This document shows, piece by piece, positions 1 to 9,131 of a stretch of 64,000 nt of DNA (its first letter is position 1; each line of letters opens with the position of its first letter). A model generated the notes under the pieces. That model saw only the letters and a list, made by a program, of their open reading frames with translations. It had not been told where the DNA came from and did no database searches. A program made the position numbers and the translations under genes. This DNA is from Xenorhabdus szentirmaii DSM 16338. GTDB lineage: Bacteria > Pseudomonadota > Gammaproteobacteria > Enterobacterales > Enterobacteriaceae. The stretch is taken from contig NZ_NIBV01000001.1 of the NCBI RefSeq assembly GCF_002632585.1, forward strand, positions 186,001 through 250,000, in the 5' to 3' direction.

Positions 1-154
1 TAAATAACATATTGATAACTTATTAATATGATTGACAAGGCTCGGTGAGTTTTGTATTTGGTGAAGTGTGATTGAATCCTTCCGTTTAAATAATTTTGTT
101 TTTACATGGAATCACGCCAATGCATATAAACTTAACAACTGATAAGGTGCGAAA

Positions 155-790
155 ATGGCAGAAAATCATCCTCGTCCCCGTGGCCGCCCAACCATTCCAG
201 AGCAGGAAACCCGCAGGAAAATTCACAATATCACCTTCTCACTTCTTATTAATCAAGGCTATAGCAAAACAACCATGGATGTTGTTGCCCAGAAAGCGGG
301 CATTGCCAAAAAAACACTTTACCGCTTTGTCAAAAATCGAGAAGATCTAATAGAACAAATTTTTCTGTCTTGGGAAGACAAATTTATACCGGCCTTTCAA
401 AACGAAGGTAATAATCCTGATCAATTGATTAACTTATTGAAAATATATTTAAATGAAATAGCAAAGAACCTCTTATCTTTTGAATCAATAGGTTTATTTA
501 AATTATTACAATCCGATTTCCCCCATCGTGAAATCTTACTCACTAAATATCAACAGGGTGGTATTGAACGAAGTAAAATAATTCTGACTGACTGGCTTAA
601 TCACCAATGCCAACAGGGGTTCTTGAAAAAAATGGACTTTAATATGACCAGCGAATTAATCATTTCGATGGTTATTTCTGAACCTCTCCGACAAATGTCT
701 CTGGGTCTTATTGAACCTGTACCCGAAACAAATATCTCTCCCCGTATTATCGCAGCAATCACATTACTCGAAAGTCAACTGGGAGAGTAA
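155..790 (+). CDS. TetR/AcrR-family transcriptional regulator
   Basis: A 211-residue one-domain-plus-sensor repressor. The N-terminal helix-turn-helix lies at about residues 22-68, with the family-typical stretch TTMDVVAQKAGIAKKTLYRF followed by K/R-E-D-L; the rest is an alpha-helical ligand-binding region without recognisable specificity. A basic, proline-rich start (PRPRGRP) precedes the DNA-binding domain. The start at 155 is supported by AAGGTG about 5 bases upstream; an out-of-frame ATG lies at 96. It converges on the xaxA-xaxB toxin genes with a shared terminator between, so a role in controlling the toxin is possible but not shown. The regulated gene may lie off the left edge. Confidence 0.85.
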   Translation: MAENHPRPRGRPTIPEQETRRKIHNITFSLLINQGYSKTTMDVVAQKAGIAKKTLYRFVKNREDLIEQIFLSWEDKFIPAFQNEGNNPDQLINLLKIYLNEIAKNLLSFESIGLFKLLQSDFPHREILLTKYQQGGIERSKIILTDWLNHQCQQGFLKKMDFNMTSELIISMVISEPLRQMSLGLIEPVPETNISPRIIAAITLLESQLGE

Positions 791-840
791 TAAAACTGAA
801 GTATTAATAAGTTAATTAAGATAATTTAGTCACTAAAAAA

Positions 841-861
841 GCCGGGGTTATACCTCCCGGC
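841..861. terminator. Bidirectional terminator between the TetR gene and xaxB
   Basis: GCCGGG (841-846) pairs with CCCGGC (856-861), with an A run before and TTTT after, so it can stop transcription in both directions between two convergent genes. Confidence 0.8.
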
Positions 862-940
862 CTTTTAGCATCAAAGCATAAATAAAACTATTATTTCAAT
901 GCCTCTTTAGTTTAAACACATGCGTATTTCAGGGCAGTGT

Positions 941-1993
941 TTATTTCAACGCATTATATTGTGAAGATAAATTATTTAAGAAATTCAGCTGACTATTTAT
1001 CAAATCAGTCAACTCATTTTGATTAATTTCCTTACCGGATAATTCATGCAACTGATTGGCGAATGCTCCCCATGCTTTATCCAGTTTAACCGCCTCAGAA
1101 ATCATCGTAGTGCGTTCTGCATCTATCTGCATCACATCTTCCAGGCCAGAAAGGCGCAGCTCTATTTCCCCTAAAGTCGCTTTCAATGTACCCGTTTCTT
1201 TCATGACCTGATCAATTTGGTCGCTCAGCTTCATTCTGGCATCCGCCAAATCGATGTATTTCAAGCCCTCTGAAATTTTACCCAGAATTTTTCTGGCTAT
1301 TTCAACACCTTGTTTAATGGCTTGTTTGATGGCTTCTTTTTTAGGTTGCGTGAGATCTAGGTTATCAATATCACTGGCACTGGGAATAAAATCCTTGAAC
1401 ATATCCGCAATATTATTTGCCCGGATAACATCCTGACTTTCGATGATTTTTTCCCGTTGTGCATCCAGTTTATTTCTTTTTTCAACTTTCTGTTCAATAT
1501 CATTCTGCAATTCAGCTTTTTTTTCTTTAGTCTGTGCCAGAATATCTTGCAGACGCTCTTCAATAACAATATTGAGAATATCACTAATCTTACCAGCCAA
1601 TTGACTGTTGTGAAGACTGAAACTGACAATGACGCGATCAATATCTTTTGATAAACTTTCAATCAGTTGGTCACGCTCTTGTAATAATATATTGCGATCA
1701 TCATCACTCAATGTTGGGTCTTCCAAGGCTTCGTTGATTTGATGAATTGTCGTGAAAATATTGCCCTCCATGAATTGGCTGAGTATGGGAGTGAGTTGAG
1801 TAAGAGAATTACGTGTCAATTCATTAAGCTCACGACTATAAAGCTTAAGTCGCTCAATTTTATTTCCAATAATTTCAATGCCGGATGTTTGCCTTGCAGC
1901 TAAACGCCAAATATTATTCACTGCATCATTTAATTCTTTGATTTTAATTTCAGGGTATTTGATTTGTTTTTGTGAAACAACATTACTGGACAT
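941..1993 (-). CDS. xaxB: Alpha-xenorhabdolysin-type binary toxin, subunit B
   Basis: A 350-residue, almost wholly alpha-helical protein that I recognise as the XaxB subunit of the two-component alpha-xenorhabdolysin pore-forming toxin. In the known systems XaxA and XaxB assemble together into a membrane pore that kills haemocytes and lyses red cells. The sequence has no signal peptide. It shows long coiled-coil heptads at about 145-205 (runs of K, E and Q) and 240-300. Length matches the known family (about 350). The start has GGAAG 7 bases upstream. It lies 42 bases after xaxA on the same strand and is surely cotranscribed. Identification rests on family recognition plus the xaxA neighbour, not on a database search. 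Confidence 0.9.
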   Translation of the reverse strand: MSSNVVSQKQIKYPEIKIKELNDAVNNIWRLAARQTSGIEIIGNKIERLKLYSRELNELTRNSLTQLTPILSQFMEGNIFTTIHQINEALEDPTLSDDDRNILLQERDQLIESLSKDIDRVIVSFSLHNSQLAGKISDILNIVIEERLQDILAQTKEKKAELQNDIEQKVEKRNKLDAQREKIIESQDVIRANNIADMFKDFIPSASDIDNLDLTQPKKEAIKQAIKQGVEIARKILGKISEGLKYIDLADARMKLSDQIDQVMKETGTLKATLGEIELRLSGLEDVMQIDAERTTMISEAVKLDKAWGAFANQLHELSGKEINQNELTDLINSQLNFLNNLSSQYNALK

Positions 1994-2035
1994 ACTAATC
2001 TTCCTTTTTTATTTATCTTTTTATTAAAAAACAAA

Positions 2036-3241
2036 TTATCCGTATATTTTCTTATATTCAATCAACGCTTCATCAAAAGACTTGATTAACTGTTCAGCCG
2101 AGCCTTGTACTTTTTCCCAAGGGCTGATAACTTGTTTAAATGTCTTCGTGAAATTAATCAGACTCAATGCATTATTAATATCTAAAAACTTATCTTTGGA
2201 CGAATTTATTTGTCCCAGCATGGTACTCCACATAAAATCTAAGTGATTTAAGGCGACTTCCGCATCCACCATACGAATGCCAATATCATTAAAATTATGA
2301 GAGAGATTTTGAATTGCTTCTTGCAATGCACTTTTACCTTTCACCTGATCTTGTAATTTCTTCACTTCTGCAATTAATTCATTTTTTCGCTTACGGGCTT
2401 TCTCTGCTTTATCCCCAAAGATACCACCGGTAATTGCCCACCCAATAATGCCTCCCACCGCTCCTGAAAATGCTAAACCTACATATTTGTCGTAATCTTT
2501 TTTAAGTTGTTCAATCTCCTTATTTTTCTCATTAATTGAATCTTCCAACTCTTTGATAGTAGTGGAAAGATGGTTATCATCCATTAACTTTTTCTTACTA
2601 TTCACTTGTGGCTGCAAACCTTGAGCAATATTGCCATTTGATAGCTCACCACCAATCAAGATAAGTTTAAAGTCACTGACTGCATTTTTTACTTTCTGAG
2701 TATTTTCTTGTTGTTTTTCGATATCTTTTTTCATGCTTCCGAGGATTTCCCCCAAAGCCGAAGCAACAAGTTTATCATCACCGGTGTAAGTTATTTCTGC
2801 TAATTGCTTATCCGTTAAATCGCCTAATTTTTCCTTTACACGTTCAATAATCGGCATCTGATTAATATTGTTGATGATATCCTGCCCTACTTCAGTAATT
2901 TGTCTTCCTGCCTCTTCCAAATCACGACTTTGTTGCTGAACTTTATCCTCCACCCCACTCCAGCTAAGTGCATGATCGTGGATCTCTTTAAATAAATCGG
3001 TCATCTTCGCAGGCTTTAGGCCATCAACGTCAATGTCGTTATAGCCTATATATTCTTTGACCCCTTCCAATGTATAAGGGAGTGCCAAACTGTGTTTGAC
3101 ATATAATTTAAGGCTAATAATATCTTCTTTAGTAAAGATCCCCCCGGGACGAGCGACACCTGTTATTTGGCTGGTTAACATTTTTAAAGTAACAGAAGGA
3201 ACTTCTGATACCGGGATCTGACTTTCTGAGTTTAATAACAT
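2036..3241 (-). CDS. xaxA: Alpha-xenorhabdolysin-type binary toxin, subunit A
   Basis: A 401-residue protein matching XaxA, the partner of the XaxB toxin subunit. Visible parts: an N-terminal helical region with SVTLKMLTSQI and a P-G-G-I-F-T turn; a coiled coil at about 200-250; a Gly/Ala-rich hydrophobic hairpin at about 252-276 (AFSGAVGGIIGWAITGGIF) that would be the membrane-active segment; then a second K/E-rich coil. No signal peptide is visible, as expected for this family. A strong ribosome site (GGAGGAG) precedes the ATG. It is the first gene of the xaxA-xaxB operon; about 450 bases of very AT-rich DNA upstream should hold its promoter. Confidence 0.9.
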   Translation of the reverse strand: MLLNSESQIPVSEVPSVTLKMLTSQITGVARPGGIFTKEDIISLKLYVKHSLALPYTLEGVKEYIGYNDIDVDGLKPAKMTDLFKEIHDHALSWSGVEDKVQQQSRDLEEAGRQITEVGQDIINNINQMPIIERVKEKLGDLTDKQLAEITYTGDDKLVASALGEILGSMKKDIEKQQENTQKVKNAVSDFKLILIGGELSNGNIAQGLQPQVNSKKKLMDDNHLSTTIKELEDSINEKNKEIEQLKKDYDKYVGLAFSGAVGGIIGWAITGGIFGDKAEKARKRKNELIAEVKKLQDQVKGKSALQEAIQNLSHNFNDIGIRMVDAEVALNHLDFMWSTMLGQINSSKDKFLDINNALSLINFTKTFKQVISPWEKVQGSAEQLIKSFDEALIEYKKIYG

Positions 3242-3690
3242 ACCACTCCTCCGTTCGTATTGATGCGTAATTTAAATAAATATAACGGCTCCTTTTTCTA
3301 TCTGAAAATACTTTTATTTTAATATACTACAAATACTAATAATTATATTAATTTCAATAAAAAGCTTATTATTTTATCTAGCAAAATATTTATAATTAAC
3401 TTCATGACTTATCTTAACTTTATTATTCCCGGATATCGACAAAACCGAAATTATTTTCATTTGTTACTGCATTATTTTTAAAAAATATCTTATTTATCCT
3501 TTTGTTATTAATATTTATTAGATATCTAATAATAACGTGTTTTATCCGTAATGTTATTATGGGGATAATCAGGTGAGATTAAATGAAGATAGTCAGAATC
3601 ATCGTTATCGCCTGACTTTTATCAAATTGATGGATCAGGGAAATAATCATGAGAATGTTTAAATAAAAAACAACACATTAAATGAAAAAA
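3242..3690. promoter_or_regulatory. AT-rich promoter region upstream of xaxA
   Basis: About 450 bases without a plausible gene, much richer in A+T than the flanking genes (long A/T runs at 3300-3560). It must contain the xaxA promoter. The base composition is the kind that attracts H-NS-type silencing, but no specific operator can be named. Confidence 0.5.
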
Positions 3691-3719
3691 AACTGCCCGG
3701 TTTGATCATTCGGGCAGTT
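3691..3719 (-). terminator. Terminator of exbB-exbD
   Basis: AACTGCCCG (3691-3699) pairs with CGGGCAGTT (3711-3719). The A run at 3684-3692 gives a U tract on the minus-strand transcript. Confidence 0.85.
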
Positions 3720-3775
3720 CAGATTGTCCAGAAAAGAGATATGCATCACCCGTCACTGATAGACGCCAATGGCGC

Positions 3776-4201
3776 CTATTGGGCGACAGCAGACTCCATA
3801 CCTACCAATCCAACTTTGAGGTAACCTGCTTTGCGTAAAAAATCCATTACACTCATCAATGTTTCATAATCCACAGTCTTATCGGCCTGAAAGAAAATTG
3901 TGGTGTCCTTGTTGGATTGTGTTGTTTTATCCAATACCGAAGACAAGGTATTACGATCAACCCGTTCATCACCCACATATAGCTGATGATCCGCCCTCAC
4001 TGTCAGAAACACGGGTTTTTCCGGCCGTGGTTGTGGTTTCGCGGATGATGCAGGCAAATCAACTTTAATATCAACCGTTGCCAGAGGTGCCGCTACCATG
4101 AAAATGATCAACAGCACCAACATCACGTCAATAAAGGGCGTGACGTTGATTTCATGCAATTCTCCGCTATCGTCCAAATCCTCATTAAGACGTATTGCCA
4201 T
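3776..4201 (-). CDS. exbD: TonB-system energy transducer ExbD
   Basis: ExbD works with ExbB as the inner-membrane proton channel that energises TonB for uptake of iron-siderophores and cobalamin through outer-membrane receptors. This 141-residue protein has the family's layout: a short cytoplasmic N-terminus, one membrane helix at about 22-42 containing the essential aspartate in NVTPFIDVMLVLLIIF, then a periplasmic domain. Length equals the E. coli protein (141). It begins 6 bases after the exbB stop and is clearly cotranscribed. No tonB gene is in the window. Confidence 0.95.
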   Translation of the reverse strand: MAIRLNEDLDDSGELHEINVTPFIDVMLVLLIIFMVAAPLATVDIKVDLPASSAKPQPRPEKPVFLTVRADHQLYVGDERVDRNTLSSVLDKTTQSNKDTTIFFQADKTVDYETLMSVMDFLRKAGYLKVGLVGMESAVAQ

Positions 4202-4207
4202 AATTGA

Positions 4208-5230
4208 TTACCTTGCTTTCGCTTTTTCTGTTTTACTGTCAGCCAGATCCAAGTCACGCCCCAGCAATAAAATTGCCTGGGCGGCCATATCACCAACTTG
4301 CCCACGGTATGAAGAAATGACACGAGCAAAAACGTTATAAATAACTACCGCAGGGATCGCAGCCACCAGCCCCAATGCAGTTGCCAGTAATGCTTCCGCA
4401 ATACCCGGAGCAACAACGGCCAGATTCGTGGTTTGTGAATGCGCGATACCGATAAAGCTGTTCATGATCCCCCAAACTGTCCCGAACAAGCCGACAAATG
4501 GAGAAATTGCACCAATTGTCGCCAGATAGCCGTTTCCGCGTCCCATATGACGGCTGATTGCCGCTACCGCGCGTTCCATTCGGAATGAAGCTCGTTCTTT
4601 AGTGCCATCTTTGTCTGTACTTTCAACAGATAAAGCCCGTTCTGATTGCACTTCACTCAATAACAAACGGCTGACACTCTGCTTGTCAAAATCAGCGGCA
4701 ATTTTTATCGCCGCATCCAGATTAGCGACTTCAACCAATGCCAATTGTTCTTTACGCAAGCGACGGCGGGCCATTAATAATTCCGCCCCTTTGGAGAAAA
4801 GCAGTGCCCATGTGATAACAGAAGCAATGACCAATCCTACCATGACACTTTTTACTACCGCATCCGCATTCTGATACATGCCCCAAACAGACAGGTCGGT
4901 GGCAAAACCACTGGATACGTTTTCAGAGCCACCTGCCGCGGGTGTAATCACTGTTTCAGTTGTTACAGTTTCTACACTGTCAACAGCCTTAATTTCCGTT
5001 CCGGTTGTTGCGGATTCATCTGTTTTCTGGGGATCTCTTTTCTGGACATCCGTTTTTTGTTCAGCCGGAGCTTGTACTTGTTCAGATTGTTGTGGCGCAG
5101 CGGCGGATTCTGCTGCTGGAGTGGCTACCTGAGCAGTTGCCTGATTTTCTGGTGTGGCCGGTGTAGTATCAGCCCATGCAGAGCTTGTTAATCCGAGTGC
5201 CAATAGAATAGAAGCTGTCAAATTACGCAT
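4208..5230 (-). CDS. exbB: TonB-system proton channel ExbB, N-terminally extended form
   Basis: ExbB forms the pentameric inner-membrane channel around ExbD. The C-terminal 220 residues carry the MotA/TolQ/ExbB core with three membrane helices (about 126-148, 238-262 and 280-305). At 340 residues it is about 100 longer than E. coli ExbB (244): a signal-peptide-like start (MRNLTASILLALGLTSSAWA) is followed by a low-complexity periplasmic stretch rich in Ala, Pro, Gln, Thr and Glu (about 21-110). Such extended ExbB forms are known in other proteobacteria. A Fur-box-like palindrome about 150 bases upstream suggests iron control. Confidence 0.93.
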   Translation of the reverse strand: MRNLTASILLALGLTSSAWADTTPATPENQATAQVATPAAESAAAPQQSEQVQAPAEQKTDVQKRDPQKTDESATTGTEIKAVDSVETVTTETVITPAAGGSENVSSGFATDLSVWGMYQNADAVVKSVMVGLVIASVITWALLFSKGAELLMARRRLRKEQLALVEVANLDAAIKIAADFDKQSVSRLLLSEVQSERALSVESTDKDGTKERASFRMERAVAAISRHMGRGNGYLATIGAISPFVGLFGTVWGIMNSFIGIAHSQTTNLAVVAPGIAEALLATALGLVAAIPAVVIYNVFARVISSYRGQVGDMAAQAILLLGRDLDLADSKTEKAKAR

Positions 5231-5379
5231 CAGTTAGCCTTACTCTCTTTCTTATAGATTCTGTTACTTAGCAGTGAATCACATTTACTCATCTTGCTAA
5301 TCCTAATATGACTAAAGTCATGCCTTTACCACGATAGGGGAAAAGCCTGTTGCGAATGATATCAGACATTGCGCGATTT

Positions 5380-5400
5380 GATAGTAATTATCATTACTAT
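5380..5400. promoter_or_regulatory. Fur box upstream of exbB
   Basis: The stretch 5381-5400 is a perfect inverted repeat (ATAGTAAT-tatc-ATTACTAT) and closely resembles the Fur consensus of alternating GATAAT/ATTATC units. It lies in the 369-base gap between exbB and metC, so it can repress exbB-exbD under iron sufficiency. The rest of this gap shows no gene. Confidence 0.8.
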
Positions 5401-5599
5401 TTAATAAAAAAGTCCTGACTAATAGTATACTTTTACTAATCTCTTCTGATTTAACATCCACCGATCATCTTGAATTTTCGTCAAGTTGTTCGAATCCCTT
5501 TGGTAAATCCAACCTAAATCTTTTAACTTGCTAATCATTATTTGAACAATTTAATTGGCCATTAGATGGCAAATCAACAATTAATATGGGGTAAGTTCC

Positions 5600-6811
5600 A
5601 TGGCAAAAGAGAAGATAGACACCTTATTGGTCAATGTAGGAAGGGAAAAAAAATATACCCAAGGGGCAGTCAATACCCTTATTCAGCGAACATCATCTGT
5701 CATTTTTGATACGGTTGAAGATCTGCAACATGCATTGAAAACCCACCATAAAGGCACATTAATTTATGGGCGTCGGGGCACGATGACACATTTCGCCTTC
5801 CGGGATGCAATGACCACACTGGAAGGAGGTGCCGGCTGTGCACTATACCCTTCTGGTACGGCTGCCATTTCCAGCTCGATCCTGGCTTTTGTGGAAACCG
5901 GCGATCATGTGCTGGTGACAGGGACTGTGTACGAACCAACCCAATTTTTTTGCGATCAGTTCCTGAGCAAGATGAATATTTCCACCGATTATTTTGATCC
6001 CATGATCGGGAAAGGCATTGCGGCACTTATTAAGCCCAATACCAAAGTGCTTTTTCTTGAATCCCCCGGATCGTTGACGATGGAAGTCCAAGATGTTCCC
6101 GCTATTGTGCAGGCTGCCCGTCAGGTTAATCCCGAGATTGTGATCATTATTGATAATACATGGTCGGCGGGCATTCTGTTCAAGGCACTGGAATTCGGTG
6201 TCGATATCTCTGTCCAATCCGCCACAAAATATATCATCGGTCATTCAGATGGAATGCTGGGAACTGCTGTCGCCAATGCCCGGTGCTGGGAGCAACTCAG
6301 GGACAGATCTTATCTGCTGGGACAAATCGCCGACCCCGATACGGTATACATGGCAACCCGTGGTTTGCATACGCTGGCTGTCCGCCTCAAGCAGCATGAA
6401 AAAAGCAGTATTCACATCGCAAAATGGCTCGCACAACGACCAGAAGTGAGTGAGGTTTACCATCCCGCCTTGCCTTCTTGTCCCGGGCACACTTATTTTA
6501 AACGTGATTTTACAGGATCGTGCGGGCTATTTTCTTTTCTCCTGAAGACCCAACTGACACCCAAACAATTTTCTAATTACCTCGATAACATGAAGCATTT
6601 TAAGATGGCATTTTCATGGGGGGGATTCGAATCGTTGATTCTGGGGGTCCAGCCAAAGATGCTTAAGTCATTACGTCAGTACCCTTCCTTGAGTCAAAAT
6701 AAAACAATACAGAAAGAAGGGACTTTATTTCGCCTCCATATTGGGCTGGAAGATCCGCAAGATTTGATTGATGATCTATCCGCTGCTTTTGATCGATTGG
6801 CTGCTGATTAA
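5600..6811 (+). CDS. metC: Cystathionine beta-lyase
   Basis: PLP enzyme that cleaves cystathionine to homocysteine, pyruvate and ammonia in methionine synthesis. The 403-residue sequence follows E. coli MetC (395) throughout: YGRRGT at 56-61 (phosphate and substrate binding), the active-site tyrosine in VYEPTQ (Y111), IDNTW at 184-188 and the PLP lysine K210 in [19 protein letters not shown] precedes the ATG. It is divergent from exbB, as in E. coli, where metC and exbB also share an upstream region. The start ATG fits the family N-terminus ([13 protein letters not shown]). Confidence 0.95.
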   Translation: MAKEKIDTLLVNVGREKKYTQGAVNTLIQRTSSVIFDTVEDLQHALKTHHKGTLIYGRRGTMTHFAFRDAMTTLEGGAGCALYPSGTAAISSSILAFVETGDHVLVTGTVYEPTQFFCDQFLSKMNISTDYFDPMIGKGIAALIKPNTKVLFLESPGSLTMEVQDVPAIVQAARQVNPEIVIIIDNTWSAGILFKALEFGVDISVQSATKYIIGHSDGMLGTAVANARCWEQLRDRSYLLGQIADPDTVYMATRGLHTLAVRLKQHEKSSIHIAKWLAQRPEVSEVYHPALPSCPGHTYFKRDFTGSCGLFSFLLKTQLTPKQFSNYLDNMKHFKMAFSWGGFESLILGVQPKMLKSLRQYPSLSQNKTIQKEGTLFRLHIGLEDPQDLIDDLSAAFDRLAAD

Positions 6812-6970
6812 TGCCCGATTTATAGGTTCTGTCACTATTTCTCTTATCCCCCAGCCCAATCCGGGCCGGGGGCTGTGGAAAAGCAAAGTTGCCTTTCAAT
6901 GTTAACGGCACCTTTATGCTGAATCAAATCACCCCCTCATCCCCCTATTTTGCGGTACACTGGAACGACT

Positions 6971-7078
6971 CATCATCTTTCAAGTTGCAGTTTTGTTGGC
7001 TACATTCTTCGGCCCTGTTCTCGACGAATTTGTCCCTCTCTTGCCGCCGCGCTGCAATTTGAAATCTATTGGGTATAA
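6971..7078. repeat. Dispersed palindromic intergenic repeat, copy 1
   Basis: The ends form an imperfect inverted repeat: TTTCAAGTTGCAG (6978-6990) and CTGCAATTTGAAA (7052-7064), followed by ATCTATTGGGTATA. Related degenerate copies occur at 19886-19970, 51981-52101 and 54710-54895, all between genes. This is the only feature in the 312-base gap between metC and yghB. Confidence 0.7.
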
Positions 7079-7123
7079 ATTTGTTCATTAATTAGCTTAT
7101 TAGCAAGAATCACAGGATAAACA

Positions 7124-7795
7124 ATGGAAACGTTAAGCGAGATCATGTCTGCCCTCTGGCATCATGATTTTAACCAACTCGCCAATCCCGAAGTCATCTG
7201 GATTATTTATGGTGTCCTCTTTGCCACTCTTGTTCTGGAAAACGGACTATTACCCGCAGCTTTTTTGCCCGGCGATACCCTGTTGATACTTTCTGGCGCC
7301 TTGATTGCCAAAGGTGTCATGAGTTTTATCCCGACAATGCTTTTGCTGACTGTCGCAGCCAGTCTTGGAAGCTGGCTGGGATATTTGCAGGGACGGTGGC
7401 TCGGCCATACACACCTTGTTAAAAATTGGTTAGCTCATCTTCCCCTGCAATATCGTCAGCGCGCTAATGTGCTCTTCACCAAACATGGCCTGTCCGCTTT
7501 ACTTATCGGCCGTTTTTTAGCGTTTGTTCGTACTCTCCTGCCAACATTTGCGGGTATTTCAGGTCTAAATTCCAAACGCTTTCAATTTTTTAACTGGTTA
7601 AGTGGCTTTTTATGGGTCATTATTGTCGTGGGCTTTGGCTACATCTTGAACCAGATCCCTTTCATCAAGGAAAATCAAGATTTGGTCATGAATATTTTGA
7701 TGATTTTGCCCATCGTTTTACTGCTCAGCGGGCTGTTTGCTTCTTTGTTGATGTATCTGCGCCACAAGAAAATATCATCAAAGAAAAACAAGTAA
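7124..7795 (+). CDS. yghB: DedA-family inner-membrane protein YghB
   Basis: A 223-residue DedA (VTT/SNARE-associated) membrane protein; in E. coli YghB (219) and YqjA act redundantly in envelope homeostasis, cell division and proton-dependent drug tolerance, and the family includes lipid scramblases/flippases. The sequence shows the signature [20 protein letters not shown] at about 40-59, the conserved arginine motif [19 protein letters not shown] at about 128-146, and C-terminal membrane segments ending in a basic tail. Gene order metC-yghB-yqhD-dkgA is that of E. coli. Confidence 0.92.
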   Translation: METLSEIMSALWHHDFNQLANPEVIWIIYGVLFATLVLENGLLPAAFLPGDTLLILSGALIAKGVMSFIPTMLLLTVAASLGSWLGYLQGRWLGHTHLVKNWLAHLPLQYRQRANVLFTKHGLSALLIGRFLAFVRTLLPTFAGISGLNSKRFQFFNWLSGFLWVIIVVGFGYILNQIPFIKENQDLVMNILMILPIVLLLSGLFASLLMYLRHKKISSKKNK

Positions 7796-8070
7796 CCTAT
7801 ATTCGGTTTTAATGCACCAGCAAAAACGATTTTCACTCACCAAGCTAGCAAGAAACATTAATTTCCCATTCCAACAGGTGACGTTGCTGCCAATCATTTA
7901 AAAGAAGCCTGACTTAACTTATTGAACAGCGTCTCCTGCATGGAATGGATGGGATTGTCCATTCATACTCAGCAACAACGTTGAGTAAAATTACATTTAA
8001 AGTAATGCATCGCTGATGCTGATTGATATCGCTAAAAACTTACATAATCCTATTGGTAAGGGCGGTTTTT

Positions 8071-8226
8071 ATGCAAAACTTTACGCTGCACCCACCCACC
8101 AAAATCATCTTTGGCAAAGGGCAAACGGCTCAATTGCACAATGAACAACAAGGTTTGATGGCTCTCGGTGAACACCAAAATATGACGCTTGATATCAGTA
8201 AGCGAATTGGTGAAATGTCCATGTGA
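8071..8226 (+). pseudogene. yqhD: Remnant of alcohol dehydrogenase YqhD (internal in-frame deletion)
   Basis: The 51-codon frame begins MQNFTLHPPTKIIFGKGQTA, matching the first 20 or so residues of YqhD, and ends with MALGEHQNMTLDISKRIGEM, matching the very last residues of the same protein (E. coli YqhD is 387 long). The two ends are joined in one frame, so about 335 codons including the NADPH and metal sites are missing. Nothing enzymatic can remain. The frame stays open with a start and stop codon, and lies 24 bases before dkgA, where an intact yqhD lies in E. coli. Confidence 0.88.
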
Positions 8227-8250
8227 AGCGCCAAACCTGAGGAGGTAAGC

Positions 8251-9081
8251 ATGGGTCAACAGACAATTATTAAACTCGTTGATGGAAACCACATGCCACA
8301 ACTGGGGCTTGGGGTTTGGAAAGCGAACAATGAGCAAGTTGTTCCGGCTATCCACACCGCCTTGGAAATCGGTTACCGTTCCATTGATACGGCAGCGATT
8401 TTCCATAATGAAGAAGGTGTAGGAAAAGCATTAAAAGAAAGTCTTATTCCACGGGAAGAAATTTTCGTTACCACCAAACTTTGGAATGATCGCCATTTAG
8501 ACGCCAGTGCGGCATTACAGGAGAGTTTGGACAAATTACAGCTAGATTATATTGATCTCTATCTTATTCAGTGGCCTGTGCCTGAACAGGATCATTACGT
8601 TGATGCATGGAGACAGCTTATTGAGCTGCAAAACGCCGGGCTGACCCGCAGCATTGGTGTTTGTAATTTTCACATTGAGCACTTACAGAAGTTGATGCTG
8701 GAAACCAGTGTGGTTCCCGCGATTAACCAGATTGAGTTGCATCCTTTATTGCAACAGCGGCAGCTTCACTCATGGAATGCAACGCATCATATTACGACTG
8801 AATCCTGGAGTCCGTTATCACGGGGAGGAAAAGGCGTGTTTAGCTCCTCATTGGTTGAACAACTCGCCATGAAATACGGGAAAACCCCTGCGCAAATTGT
8901 GATCCGCTGGCACCTTGAATGTGGCATGATTGCCATTCCCAAATCTGTTACCCCAAGCCGGATTAAAGAAAATTTTGATGTGTTCGATTTCCGGCTGGAA
9001 AAAGAAGATCTCACGGCCATGTCAGAACTGGATATCGGTAAACGGATAGGACCAGATCCTGAAACTTTCAATCAACTCTAA
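8251..9081 (+). CDS. dkgA: Aldo-keto reductase DkgA-like protein lacking catalytic Tyr and His
   Basis: A 276-residue (alpha/beta)8 aldo-keto reductase, close to E. coli DkgA (275), which reduces 2,5-diketo-D-gluconate and methylglyoxal with NADPH. The fold motifs are intact: GLGVW at 19-23, IPKSVTPSRIKENF for the cofactor, and the catalytic Asp46 and Lys76 (TTKLWND). Two of the four catalytic residues are changed: the general-acid tyrosine is Phe51 (DTAAIFHNEE) and the histidine is Gln107 (YLIQWPVP). The codons are unambiguous (TTC and CAG). A frame free of stops with these substitutions suggests a pseudoenzyme or a cofactor-binding protein. GAGGAGG precedes the ATG. Confidence 0.9.
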   Translation: MGQQTIIKLVDGNHMPQLGLGVWKANNEQVVPAIHTALEIGYRSIDTAAIFHNEEGVGKALKESLIPREEIFVTTKLWNDRHLDASAALQESLDKLQLDYIDLYLIQWPVPEQDHYVDAWRQLIELQNAGLTRSIGVCNFHIEHLQKLMLETSVVPAINQIELHPLLQQRQLHSWNATHHITTESWSPLSRGGKGVFSSSLVEQLAMKYGKTPAQIVIRWHLECGMIAIPKSVTPSRIKENFDVFDFRLEKEDLTAMSELDIGKRIGPDPETFNQL

Positions 9082-9089
9082 CATCATTA

Positions 9090-9121
9090 GCCTGAATTCT
9101 GTTTCCTGACAGAGTTCAGGC
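9090..9121. terminator. Hairpin between convergent dkgA and smp
   Basis: GCCTGAATTCTG (9090-9101) pairs with CAGAGTTCAGGC (9110-9121) with one mismatch. No strong T run follows, so it is a probable rather than certain terminator. Confidence 0.55.
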
Positions 9122-9131
9122 CATAATCGTC

